Shown here in pieces: positions 18,102 through 25,701 of a stretch of DNA of 64,000 bases (position 1 is its first letter; the number at the start of each line of letters is the position of its first letter). Under the pieces are notes generated by a model. It did no database searches. It was not told the DNA's origin and was given only the letters and a program-made list of their open reading frames with translations. Source of the DNA: Bacteroidales bacterium. Lineage in GTDB: Bacteria; Bacteroidota; Bacteroidia; Bacteroidales; UBA932. The stretch lies in NCBI GenBank assembly GCA_017534745.1, contig JAFXVX010000014.1, forward strand, positions 62,001-126,000. The letters are read 5' to 3'. Made by a program: the position numbers and the translations under genes.

Positions 18102-19198
18102 GATAACTTAACATAATCTAAATCGGAAAGTACCGATTTAGATTATGTTAAGGACGCTCCGTCAGTGCGGTGCGAAGGTCCTTCCTTCGAATTCCCGGGT
18201 GAGGCGGCGGAGGACAAGCGGCCCCCTTCAAGGACCTCCGGCCTCCAGGCCCATCAGGGGGCCGCGCACTTTGCGCATCCTTCGTGGGAACGTCAGTGCC
18301 AGTTCGAGCAGCGCTCCACCCACGGGCGGCAATGCCGCCCGTGACTTCCGCTTGGTGGCTCTTATCACCATCAAGGAGGTGTTCGTGGGCGCAAAGTGCA
18401 ATCACGCATACCGTCAGTGCTATGCAAGGGTGGGGAGCCCGCTGGGAGCCGTAGTGCTGTGCGAGCAGTCCTCCGCCTTACGCACCTCCGGTGCTGGGTC
18501 GCTCCAGGCCGTGACTCCTCTTCCTCCGCAGGCTCCGTCAGAAGAGTCCCGTCCCTCCACTCCAAGGTACGGCTACGCCGTGTTCATACCTGCCTGCTAT
18601 TCCTCCACACCTCTGCCGGGAAGAATCCCGCCAGAAGTGTTCCGGGCAGGCAGGAGGCAGCCGTTCCGGCTGCTGGCGCAGAGTGTGTCAGTCGGAGCCA
18701 GCCACACACTGCGCGGTTCCGCCCGCATCAGCGTAGTGGCGTCATCCCTTGATTCGAAGGTCAGTGCCAGTTCGCGAGGACCGTTGTACCCCGCATCAAG
18801 GTCAGTGCGTCGCTCACAGGGTGGGCCGTCCCGGCCCAGGCCCCGGAGGCCGTCTGCCAACCCACACTGTCGGTCTTTGCCGGGGTCTGGGAGCCTAAGG
18901 TCTCCCATCCCTTGCGCCGTCAAAGCCCGCCATCCTCACACACCAGACCGCCTCCAGGGCCAACGCTCCAGTCGCTTCGCTCCTTCCGCGCCCTATGGCA
19001 CTGCCAGACTCTTAGCCGTCACCCACAAAACCCTCGCACACCAACCCGCCGGCTAAGAGACTGGACAGCACCATAGGCCTCCTATAAGACTTCCGCTTCA
19101 GCCTCGGTGCTGATGCGAGCGCCATCACCCACTCGGGCGACGGAAAAAGAGTTTATATATATATTTCAAAGGGCAGCGGCGGTAGCCGCTGCTTGTTT
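18102..19198 (+). ncRNA. Candidate large structured non-coding RNA, about 1.1 kb
   Basis: The stretch has an exact promoter upstream and an intrinsic terminator at its end, but no credible protein: the longest frame (18145-19056) translates to a Ser/Arg/Pro-rich sequence with no domain. Instead it is dense in perfect helices: 18107-18126 with 18133-18152 (20 bp); 18218-18227 with 18256-18265 (10 bp); 18266-18276 with 18389-18399 (11 bp); 18321-18330 with 18334-18343 (10 bp, loop AAT); 18589-18597 with 18646-18654; 18657-18663 with 18667-18673; 18676-18688 with 18704-18714 (one bulge); 19009-19018 with 19050-19059 (10 bp), extended by 18992-18998 with 19071-19077. GTCAGTGC occurs five times. 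It matches no large RNA class I can name with confidence. The location in a tRNA-integrated island recalls the phage-borne giant RNAs such as GOLLD and ROOL, but only by context. Confidence 0.6.
19173..19198 (+). terminator. Intrinsic terminator of the structured RNA
   Basis: GCAGCGGC (19173-19180), loop GGTA, then GCCGCTGC (19185-19192) and TTGTTT. The stem is perfect over 8 bp and the T-rich tract lies on the plus strand. It follows an AT-rich spacer after the GC-rich structured stretch. Confidence 0.65.
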
Positions 19199-19307
19199 CA
19201 GGATTCTTATCTGATACAATTCCCTTATGAGCTTCCTCTGAGCTATTGCCCTGTTCAAGACTTCCAACGCGTGGCTCTTCCCGGGTATAGTCATACCTAT
19301 ATATACG

Positions 19308-19338
19308 AAAACCCCACCAGGTGATGTTCCTGATGGGG
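19308..19338 (-). terminator. Intrinsic terminator of the minus-strand island operon
   Basis: CCCCACCAGG (19312-19321) pairs with CCTGATGGGG (19329-19338), with one G-U-type mismatch. On the minus strand it is followed by TTTT (plus-strand AAAA at 19308-19311). It lies 29 bases beyond the stop of the 19367-20296 gene and closes that operon. Confidence 0.7.
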
Positions 19339-19366
19339 CTAACGCTTTGCGTTGAGGGAAGGTATC

Positions 19367-20296
19367 CTACTCGCTCTTGGTGAACGTCTTGGATGCCACC
19401 TCGCTGGATACGCCGTTCTTGATGGCGATGGCCTTCACGGTCGCAGTTGCACTCAGGGAGAAGGCTGCGCTGTACAGGTTGCTCTCCGCAGTGGGGTTGC
19501 TTCCATCGGTGGTGTAGCGGATTTCCGCTCCGTCAGGACCGGAGATGCTCACCTGGGTGGAATCACTGAAAGGGGTTGTACCGCTGATTTCCGGAGCCGC
19601 AACAGAAGCGGCAGGCTCCCACTTGCACTCGGCCAGCATGGTACCGGACTTCTCACCGGTCTGGCTGTTCACAAAGTAGTAGCGGAAGAAAATCTTCGGT
19701 GCTGCGGCACTGGGAGCGCCGTGCTTTGCCACGTAGTCAGCGCGGATGTCGATGGCGCTATCATCGGGTTCCTCGACCATCTTGATGGAGACAGCCTTGC
19801 TGTACGCACGGCTGACACCGTTGGACTGTCCTTCAGAGGCCTCGATAACGAGGAAGATTCCACCGTTATCGTAGAGGTCCTGGTCCAGTTTGAAGGTGAA
19901 GGTGTCACCCTGGCACGCGATGGTGGCGCTGGAGGGAGTCTCGACGCCTACGAGTGCAGGTGGATCAACCAGAGCAGTCCCGCCACAGGCGACAATCCAA
20001 TAGTTCAGGCGGGTGAACAGATTGGAGCCGGAAATCTTGGCCTTAGAGCCAAGCACAGAGCGACCCTCCTGAGAGAGTGCGAGTTTGTTCCAGGCGAGAA
20101 TCTGGGCGCTGGTCAGCGACTTCCACTGGGTGGTAAGCTGCTTGAAGATGCCCTTCACCTTAGCCTGGTCCGAAGTGCGAACGGAGCCGCCGTAACCGCG
20201 ATTTCTGATGTACTTGCGGCTCTTCATTTTAGCGGCCGTAACGCCCTTGGCGCTGCCGCTCATCTCCTCAAAGGCGATGGAAGGAATGTACTTCAT
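19367..20296 (-). CDS. DUF6266-like island protein with C-terminal chitobiase-like beta-sandwich
   Basis: 309 residues, no signal peptide. The N-terminal 110 residues (PSIAFEEMSGSAKGVTA, then SLTSAQILAWNKLAL, then GSKAKISGSNLFTRLNYW) match the start of the neighbouring 22139 gene in order and spacing, so the two are paralogues. The layout resembles the DUF6266 family of Bacteroidota as I recall it. The C-terminal 80 residues (APEISGTTPFSDSTQVSISG, then AEIRYTTDGSNPTA) resemble the CHB_HEX_C beta-sandwich found at the end of many glycosidases and surface proteins. Function unknown. Third gene of the operon starting at 22139. Confidence 0.65.
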   Translation of the reverse strand: MKYIPSIAFEEMSGSAKGVTAAKMKSRKYIRNRGYGGSVRTSDQAKVKGIFKQLTTQWKSLTSAQILAWNKLALSQEGRSVLGSKAKISGSNLFTRLNYWIVACGGTALVDPPALVGVETPSSATIACQGDTFTFKLDQDLYDNGGIFLVIEASEGQSNGVSRAYSKAVSIKMVEEPDDSAIDIRADYVAKHGAPSAAAPKIFFRYYFVNSQTGEKSGTMLAECKWEPAASVAAPEISGTTPFSDSTQVSISGPDGAEIRYTTDGSNPTAESNLYSAAFSLSATATVKAIAIKNGVSSEVASKTFTKSE

Positions 20297-20335
20297 TTTG
20301 TTTAAGAATTAAGTTAATAATGGTGTTGTTATTCG

Positions 20336-21079
20336 TTAATTGTCTTTTACCAAGTATGCGAAGATGAATGGATCGTGTGCGGTGTCCTCGAATCCGGAAG
20401 TCCTGGTATCACAGGTGAAAACTCCATTCTCGATATGGGCCTCGCTGATGCCGTCCACCGTCGGGTTGTACTGGTTGCCGCCACCACAGAAAGGAAGGTC
20501 TGCTGTAATGCCGGACGGCAGGTTATCAAGATTGCACTCCCAGGGCGAGTCTCTGTAAGCGTAGGTACAACTGGAGAATCCCATGTAGAGGAACACCCAA
20601 TTCTCGAACTCTGCGAAGAAAGACTCGGAATCCCATCGTAGGTACTGCGTTGGCTGGCTGGTCTGCAGTCTGGTCTTGGTTCCCTTGATGGGATTGCCAC
20701 TGCGGCCAAGCATCGTGTACAGAGCGTAGATGTAAACAGTTATTTCACCTTTCTCGTCGAAGTTTGTCAACTTTTCGATGCAGAGTGTATTCTTATCCTT
20801 TACCCAGGACTTGAGAACTGTACCGCCGCTGTTGTCCCAGGTATAGCCGTAACTTACACGCACGTCTCGGAATCGCATAATGACTCCGGCAACAGCGCTG
20901 CGTTCAATGCTCAGGGAGGGGACGTAGATTTCAAGCACGTCGGCTGCCTGGTACTCCGGAGACTCCGGGTTATAGGTAAACTTCGCATTGAGGACTACAT
21001 AGTTCTCTTCCTGATGGGACTTGAAAGCAATCTGCCCAGCCCCGAAGTTATTGCCTGTAGAATTAAAAATCGTTGCCAT
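20336..21079 (-). CDS. Hypothetical island protein
   Basis: The ATG at 21079 lies one base after the stop of the upstream gene (TGA, T, ATG), so translation is probably coupled. The frame is open to 21181, but that extension is the shadow of the upstream gene. About 247 residues, starting MATIFNSTGNNFGAGQIAF, rich in aromatic residues and short beta-strand-like segments (ENYVVLNAKFTYN, GEITVYIYALYTML), with several Cys in the C-terminal third. No family recognised. It sits between two DUF6266-like paralogues and is presumably expressed with them. Confidence 0.6.
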   Translation of the reverse strand: MATIFNSTGNNFGAGQIAFKSHQEENYVVLNAKFTYNPESPEYQAADVLEIYVPSLSIERSAVAGVIMRFRDVRVSYGYTWDNSGGTVLKSWVKDKNTLCIEKLTNFDEKGEITVYIYALYTMLGRSGNPIKGTKTRLQTSQPTQYLRWDSESFFAEFENWVFLYMGFSSCTYAYRDSPWECNLDNLPSGITADLPFCGGGNQYNPTVDGISEAHIENGVFTCDTRTSGFEDTAHDPFIFAYLVKDN

Positions 21080-21080
21080 A

Positions 21081-22139
21081 TCAGTAGAGAATACCAGGTC
21101 CCATGACCTCTGAATGTTGATTGTAATAACCGCCACGATGAGCAAAGACAATACGGGAAGGATCGCCGTAAGAAGGGCCATAGATCCAGATTATGTAGGA
21201 TTGGGCCGTTATCTTGCCATCCTCGCCAGTACCACGCCCGAGAGCCCAAGAGGTGCCGCGCAGTTCCTGCGGGATGTCGTAATCAAGGTATGCCTCGGAG
21301 GATGCTACATTACTGTGGCCAAGGCACATAGCATCAAAGAAGACAACGGGGCCGCCGGAGGAGAAGTCAACGTCAATAGAACTGACGTGCTGCTCGTGAT
21401 CAGGTACCAGGCTGTCGGTTGTCACACGCTTGCGGGGCGTGTAACCGGATTCCCCGTCACCCACACAGACGATGGAATCGTTGAAAGTCTGGCCGGTGAA
21501 TCCGGTAGAGGTGTCCAGCCAGTAGGTCTCGATGAAAACCTTCTGACCCTTGACCGGAGAGATGCCCAGCGTCTTCAGGTAGAACGTAGTCACGTCGGCC
21601 TCGCCCCAGTCATCCTCAACATCGGAGGAGATGATGACCGTCTTGCTCCAGCCGCTGGAGACTCCAGGGCTCTGAGGAGCGGACATCTTCACCACCAACT
21701 TGTAGGGCGAAGATTGGTGCTTAATGCCGGTGAAGGCTACCAGGGAAGGAGTAACATAGACATCTTCGTAAGTGACGTTGGGAACGGCCCCCACAGATGC
21801 CGGAGCATCGGCAATCAGAGCCTCGCCGGCCATCGCCCGGTTAGCGTTGAGGCGGACGTACATATTGATGCCGGTGAGCTGGGCCTTCTGTCCGAAGACG
21901 GAAGCACCGGAGGCGTGTTCCGCAAGGCGCTCCCATTCCTGCATCTGGGCATCGGTGAGTGTTTGATAAGACTTGGTGATTTTTGCCATAGAGGCTCGGC
22001 GTACTACCTGAGCGTTTGTGGCCACTCCCGTCGGCCAAGACCGGACGGAAAGGATGGTACGTCCGTCAACCTGACGGGCCGTAACACCCTTTGCCGAACC
22101 GGAGAAGCCCCCGAAAGCGATGGAAGGAAGAGCTTGCAT
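21081..22139 (-). CDS. DUF6266-like island protein, first gene of the operon
   Basis: 352 residues without a signal peptide. The N-terminal 120 residues (PSIAFGGFSGSAKGVTARQV, TLTDAQMQEWERLAE, FGQKAQLTGINMYVRLN) are clearly related to the 20296 gene and more loosely to the 23076 gene. The remainder is unrelated and looks beta-rich, with a Gly/Ser-rich end. A conserved N-terminal module with divergent C-termini suggests a common docking or assembly part with variable outer domains. That is inference. Transcribed from the promoter at 22188-22218. Confidence 0.65.
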   Translation of the reverse strand: MQALPSIAFGGFSGSAKGVTARQVDGRTILSVRSWPTGVATNAQVVRRASMAKITKSYQTLTDAQMQEWERLAEHASGASVFGQKAQLTGINMYVRLNANRAMAGEALIADAPASVGAVPNVTYEDVYVTPSLVAFTGIKHQSSPYKLVVKMSAPQSPGVSSGWSKTVIISSDVEDDWGEADVTTFYLKTLGISPVKGQKVFIETYWLDTSTGFTGQTFNDSIVCVGDGESGYTPRKRVTTDSLVPDHEQHVSSIDVDFSSGGPVVFFDAMCLGHSNVASSEAYLDYDIPQELRGTSWALGRGTGEDGKITAQSYIIWIYGPSYGDPSRIVFAHRGGYYNQHSEVMGPGILY

Positions 22140-22187
22140 TTGCAGTAGTTTAGGTTAATTAAAGCGACACAACCCCTTGTGCTACCA

Positions 22188-22218
22188 CAAAAGTAAGTAA
22201 TACTTTTTATATTGCAAA
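22188..22218 (-). promoter_or_regulatory. Bacteroidota-type promoter of the island operon
   Basis: Read on the minus strand: TTTG (plus CAAA at 22215-22218), 19 bases, then TACTTTTG (plus CAAAAGTA at 22188-22195). This exactly fits TTTG-N19-TAnnTTTG. Transcription would begin near 22181, about 40 bases before the start codon at 22139. Confidence 0.65.
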
Positions 22219-22368
22219 ACAATAACTTAAGTGCAATTATATGCAGTATTACTTGAAATGAAATGCAATGAAAAAGGGCACAACCTCGAACGCTCCGAGG
22301 GCGTAGAAAAAACGAGCCAGCGCATATGTTTTGCACTCGCTCGCAATATCCGAGATTGCACGAATTTT

Positions 22369-23076
22369 TTAGAAAATGAATGACAAAGGCGTATAAATAT
22401 TCCGGTAGCCGGTCTGCCTGTCCAGCAAGATGTATCTGCAATGCGCCTGGTACTCCGGCAAGTCAAGGCCCCAGATGTCCCGGTAATCCCTGATAAGAAA
22501 CTCCACAGTCGAATCACCGGCCGCACATGGAGCGCTCGCCAGGAAGTTCCGCATAAGACCCGGTTTCTTTCCCTTGCCAGGATTAGTCAGCTGAAGTTTG
22601 AGTAGAAGATGGTAACGCTCCGGGGAAGGGCAGTTCTCGAAGGTCAGTTTGAAACGAAGAATCAGATCGTCCGGATTTGGCCGTTCGCAGCAGAGGAACT
22701 CCAGCGCATCAATCGGAAAAGGAGTAAAGGGCTGCGGAGTCGGAGCATGCTCATTTCCTAGGGTATAGAAGCCGTGATAAGCGCTCACAAAGAGATTCTG
22801 CCCGCTGATATGAGAAGTCCCGTCAAACGGCGGCCTGTGGCTCAAAGCGCCCTTTCCGTATTCGTGCCAGATCTTCTGTTCCGAAAGCGGCACATCCCTC
22901 CAAGCAGCCAGCGCCCGTCGGTGAACTTCAAGCTGCTCAAGTTGCCCTGCCGTTCCCTTGAACTCGCACTGGGATTTCTTCTTGTAGTAGCAGCGCCCGT
23001 CAATGTGATAGAAAGTCAGGTCCCCGACGGAGCCCCAACAATCAGAGATCAATACAGATGGAACGAAGCGCGGCAT
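22369..23076 (-). CDS. Hypothetical island protein, distant DUF6266-like paralogue
   Basis: 235 residues from the ATG at 23076 (a TTG at 23082 is also in frame). The order of features repeats the other two paralogues: a Gly-containing start (GSVGDLTFYHIDGRCYYKKK), a helix with a Gln and a Trp (SEQKIWHEYGKGAL), then SGQNLFVSAYHGFYTLG in place of GINMYVRLN. The rest is beta-rich and unrelated to them. A -7 box (TAACTTTG, plus CAAAGTTA at 23104-23111) lies 28 bases upstream of the start, without a clear -33 box. Function unknown. Confidence 0.6.
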   Translation of the reverse strand: MPRFVPSVLISDCWGSVGDLTFYHIDGRCYYKKKSQCEFKGTAGQLEQLEVHRRALAAWRDVPLSEQKIWHEYGKGALSHRPPFDGTSHISGQNLFVSAYHGFYTLGNEHAPTPQPFTPFPIDALEFLCCERPNPDDLILRFKLTFENCPSPERYHLLLKLQLTNPGKGKKPGLMRNFLASAPCAAGDSTVEFLIRDYRDIWGLDLPEYQAHCRYILLDRQTGYRNIYTPLSFIF

Positions 23077-23133
23077 AGTCAACTATAGGTTAAGTCTTCT
23101 ATGCAAAGTTACGAAGAATCGCGCATAAAAGCG

Positions 23134-23244
23134 AAAACTTAACCACGGCCGTATTTTGGGCAAAAACGGCCTTCTACGCACCCCAACGCAAGGTATTTGC
23201 ACCCCTACGAAAACGTGTTCGTGGTTAAGTCGTGGTTAAGTTTT
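23134..23244. repeat. Repeated AAAACTTAACCACG box beside the att site
   Basis: AAAACTTAACCACG at 23134-23147 is matched in perfect inverse orientation by 23231-23244, and the core GTGGTTAAGT also occurs at 23221-23230 as a direct repeat. A separate hairpin (GGCCGT...ACGGCC, 23148-23172) lies between. Multiple copies of a 10-14 base box within 140 bases of an attachment site resemble recombinase arm sites. That role is inference. Confidence 0.45.
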
Positions 23245-23249
23245 AAAGA

Positions 23250-23283
23250 AAAACCCCGTCTGACGTGCGTCAGACGGGGTTTT
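23250..23283 (-). terminator. Terminator of tRNA-Arg
   Basis: CCCCGTCTGACG (23254-23265) pairs perfectly with CGTCAGACGGGG (23268-23279). On the minus strand it is followed by TTTTTCTTT, so it ends the tRNA transcript that reads leftward. TTTT also follows on the plus strand, so it could work in both directions. Confidence 0.75.
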
Positions 23284-23299
23284 GAAGTGACTCCTACAG
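23270..23299. repeat. Putative attachment site, copy within tRNA-Arg and its terminator
   Basis: This is the partner of 17789-17818: 25 identical bases, one mismatch, four more identical. It runs from the terminator stem into the acceptor and T arm of the tRNA gene, which remains intact. Confidence 0.65.
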
Positions 23300-23361
23300 G
23301 ATTCAAACCTGTAACCTCTTGATCCGTAGTCAAGTGCTCTATTCAGTTGAGCTAAGGAGCC
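23288..23361 (-). tRNA. tRNA-Arg (anticodon ACG)
   Basis: Read on the minus strand, the acceptor arm GGCTCCT pairs with AGGAGTC (one G-T pair), followed by discriminator A. The anticodon stem CTTGA/TCAAG encloses the loop CTACGGA, giving anticodon ACG (Arg, CGN codons after A34-to-inosine editing). The T stem ACAGG/CCTGT encloses TTTGAAT. D arm: GCTC...GAGC. The CCA end is not encoded. It lies directly upstream of an intrinsic terminator and is the apparent integration target of the island. Confidence 0.93.
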
Positions 23362-23393
23362 GTAAGGGAAGCCTCCCGGGAGGGAGGACTTCT

Positions 23394-23768
23394 TTACTGA
23401 GCGTCGGTCTTGATAAACTTCTTCTCCTTGATGCGAGCCTTCTTTCCAGAGAGGTTGCGGAGGTAGTAGATGCGGGCGCGGCGGACCTTACCGACCTTGT
23501 TGACCTCGATGCTGTCGATGAAAGGGGACTGGACGGGGAAAATCCTCTCGACTCCGATGCCACCGGAAACCTTGCGGACGGTGAACGTCTTGGTGAAGGG
23601 ATCGGCGCCCTTGATCTGGATCACGACGCCACGGAACTTCTGGAGCCTTTCCTTGTCTCCTTCTTTGATCTTGTAGGTCACGGTGACGGTGTCACCTGCC
23701 TTGAAATCGGGTAAGCCGGCAACTTTGTCGTTCGCAAACGCCTGCTCTGCAATTTGTATCAAATCCAT
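23394..23768 (-). CDS. rplS: 50S ribosomal protein L19
   Basis: 124 residues. The sequence runs [79 protein letters not shown], all standard L19 blocks in order. It binds the 30S-50S interface of the ribosome. It has its own promoter (23845-23875) and is followed by the tRNA-Arg gene on the same strand. Confidence 0.97.
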   Translation of the reverse strand: MDLIQIAEQAFANDKVAGLPDFKAGDTVTVTYKIKEGDKERLQKFRGVVIQIKGADPFTKTFTVRKVSGGIGVERIFPVQSPFIDSIEVNKVGKVRRARIYYLRNLSGKKARIKEKKFIKTDAQ

Positions 23769-23844
23769 AACTCAGTGTCTTTTAAGTGCAACGTCAAGCC
23801 CTTCTTCAAACGATAACCTGAGAGGTTGCGGAAATTTCGGACTG

Positions 23845-23875
23845 CAAAGGTAGTAATTTTTTCTTACGGGACAAA
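23845..23875 (-). promoter_or_regulatory. Promoter of rplS
   Basis: On the minus strand: TTTG (plus CAAA at 23872-23875), 19 bases, then TACCTTTG (plus CAAAGGTA at 23845-23852). Exact consensus. It lies between the dnaJ stop and the rplS start, about 80 bases before the start codon. Confidence 0.7.
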
Positions 23876-23879
23876 TTTT

Positions 23880-25052
23880 TCAGAAAATATTTTTCTCTTT
23901 GTCGAAAACTACCTTGTCCTCCCTTGTCAGCGAAGGGGTGAAGCTGGATGAACCCTTCATCTTTTCGACCGCCTCTTTCTCTTCACGGCTCAGCTTGTGG
24001 GGAATCCAGACGAGTATCTTCACGAACAGGTCGCCGCGTCCGCTGCCGTAGCCGCTGACGGCCGGGAGCCCCTTGCCGCGGAGTTTGACAACGGTACCGC
24101 TCTGGGTCCCGGGCTCGAGCTTGACGGTGTATTTGCCGTCAAGGGCCGGGACGGAAATCTCGGTGCCGAGCATCGCGTCGGTCACGGAGATGATCTGCGA
24201 GTAGAAGAGGTTCTGCCCGTCACGCTTTAGCTGGGCGTGGGGAAGCTGCTCGATGAGCACGAGCAGGTCTCCGTTGACGCCGTTGTGCTGGGCTGCATGC
24301 CCTTCACTTCTGATATTCAGCTGCATGCCATCCTCGACACCGGCCGGAATCTTGATCCGTACGGTCTCCTTCTTTCGCTCGAGGCCAGTCCCGCCGCACC
24401 TGCGGCACGGGTTGGTGACTATCTTTCCCTCACCACCGCAACGGGGACATGTGGAATAGGTGATGCTCCTTCCGAAAATACTGTTGGTCACCTGCTGGAC
24501 CTGGCCGGTGCCGTTGCACTGGGGGCAGGTCTTGATGTCGGAGTCGCTTTTGGCACCTTTGCCGCCGCAGTCGGGGCAGGGGCGCAGCCTCTCAAGCGTG
24601 ACTTCCTTCTCGCATCCGGTGGCGATCTCCTCGAGGGTGAGCTTGACACGGGTACGGATGTCGCGGCCGCGGTAAACGCGCTGCGAGGGCTGTCCGCCCC
24701 CGAAACCGAAACCGCTGAAGCCGCCTCCGAAACCGAAACCGCCTCCGAAGAGGTCGTTGAGGATGTCGTTGAGGTTGCCGAAGCCATGGGAGAAGTCGGG
24801 GCCGGCCTGGCCGTCCACGCCGGCGAAGCCGAACTGGTCGTATTTGGCTTTCTTGTCGGGGTTCGACAGTACGTCGTAGGCCTCCGCGGCCTCCTTGAAT
24901 TTCTCCTCGGCGGTCTTTTTCTCGGCGTCGGTGCCGCTTACCCATTTGTCCGGGTGCCACTTGACGGCGAGCTGGCGGTAGGCCGCCTTGATTTCGTCGG
25001 CCGTGGCGTTTTTTCCGACGCCAAGGACCTCGTAGTAGTCTCTTTTGGCCAT
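23880..25052 (-). CDS. dnaJ: Chaperone protein DnaJ
   Basis: 390 residues. The J domain carries DYYEVLGVGKNATADEIKAAYR and the His-Pro-Asp triad (KWHPDKW). A Gly/Phe-rich linker follows (GFGFGGGFSGFGFGGG), then four zinc-binding repeats (CPDCGGKG, CPQCNGTG, CPRCGGEG, CRRCGGTG) and the C-terminal substrate-binding domain. It stimulates the ATPase of DnaK and delivers unfolded clients. It follows grpE by 4 bases in the same operon; dnaK itself is not in the window. Confidence 0.98.
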   Translation of the reverse strand: MAKRDYYEVLGVGKNATADEIKAAYRQLAVKWHPDKWVSGTDAEKKTAEEKFKEAAEAYDVLSNPDKKAKYDQFGFAGVDGQAGPDFSHGFGNLNDILNDLFGGGFGFGGGFSGFGFGGGQPSQRVYRGRDIRTRVKLTLEEIATGCEKEVTLERLRPCPDCGGKGAKSDSDIKTCPQCNGTGQVQQVTNSIFGRSITYSTCPRCGGEGKIVTNPCRRCGGTGLERKKETVRIKIPAGVEDGMQLNIRSEGHAAQHNGVNGDLLVLIEQLPHAQLKRDGQNLFYSQIISVTDAMLGTEISVPALDGKYTVKLEPGTQSGTVVKLRGKGLPAVSGYGSGRGDLFVKILVWIPHKLSREEKEAVEKMKGSSSFTPSLTREDKVVFDKEKNIF

Positions 25053-25056
25053 GGTG

Positions 25057-25569
25057 CTATGCTCCTACAATGACTTTGGCGTAACGGAGAACCTTGCCGC
25101 CAAGGGTGTATCCTGTCTGGGTCACGTCGATGACCTTGCCCTTGAGCTCCTCTTCAGGGGCGGGGAAGGTCGTGACGGCTTCGTGGAGCTCGGTGTCGAA
25201 GGGCTGGCCCTTCGCCTCGATCTCCTCGAGACCCTTGCTCTTGAGGTAAGCCTTCAACTTACTGTAAATGAGAAGAGTGCCCTCCTTTGCGGAATCGCTG
25301 TCGGAGGACTCTTTGAGCTGGGAGAGGGCGATCTCGCAGTCGTCGAGGATGGGGAGAAGACCCTTGATGGTCTCGGCGGAGGCGGACGCCACGAGGGCGA
25401 GCCTCTCCTCGGCGCTGCGGCGCCTGAAGGTGTCAAATTCTGCCATGAGGCGGAGATAGTCATCCTTTGCCGCCGCGGCCTTTTCTTCCGCTTCCTTTGC
25501 AGCTTTCAGGGCCTCTTCTATCTTGTCTGCAGAGCCTTCTGCAGGGCTTTTTTTCTTCTTTTCTGCCAT
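25057..25569 (-). CDS. grpE: Nucleotide exchange factor GrpE
   Basis: 170 residues from the ATG at 25569 (MAEKKKKS); the frame is open further upstream but unlike GrpE. There is a long charged coiled coil at the N-terminus (IEEALKAAKEAEEKAAAAKDD), then YLRLMAEFDTFRRRSAEER and the beta domain ending FDTELHEAVTT, KVIDVTQTGYTLGGKVLRYAKVIVG. It releases ADP from DnaK. Operon with dnaJ. A TAACTTTG box (plus CAAAGTTA at 25656-25663) may be its -7 element, but no -33 box is in register. Confidence 0.96.
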   Translation of the reverse strand: MAEKKKKSPAEGSADKIEEALKAAKEAEEKAAAAKDDYLRLMAEFDTFRRRSAEERLALVASASAETIKGLLPILDDCEIALSQLKESSDSDSAKEGTLLIYSKLKAYLKSKGLEEIEAKGQPFDTELHEAVTTFPAPEEELKGKVIDVTQTGYTLGGKVLRYAKVIVGA

Positions 25570-25701
25570 ATCAATCCTGTTTGTCCGTGTGTGGCTTATC
25601 AAAGAGTCTGCCAGTGCCCTCGGATATGACAAAGTGGCAGACCGTTCCTTTTTTGCAAAGTTATGACTATATTAGCGCAATATTTTAAGAACAAAAGAAA
25701 A

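Larger units (their letters stand above)
17789..23294. mobile_element. Putative tRNA-Arg-integrated island, about 5.5 kb, without visible integrase
   Basis: The segment lies between two copies of the tRNA-Arg 3' end plus terminator. It contains a candidate structured RNA on the plus strand and four minus-strand protein genes of no housekeeping function, three of them related to each other. On both sides ordinary chromosomal genes continue (permease operon on the left; tRNA, rplS, dnaJ on the right). No tyrosine or serine recombinase, relaxase or transposase can be found in any frame inside it. It would therefore be a non-autonomous cassette, a satellite, or the remnant of a larger element. 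Base composition is mixed: AT-rich at 17820-18150, very GC-rich at 18150-19140. Confidence 0.55.

Noticed and set aside
18145..19056. A 303-residue open frame on the plus strand
   Set aside because: It starts inside the 20-bp hairpin, translates to a Ser/Arg/Pro-rich sequence without domains or signal, and the DNA shows stems instead of codon structure.
19152..19166. TA-rich run as a possible replication origin or promoter
   Set aside because: A short TATATATATAT tract alone, with no iterons or in-register promoter boxes.
18102..19198. Group II intron or retron RNA
   Set aside because: No domain V-like hairpin, no reverse transcriptase frame and no intron-like borders were seen.
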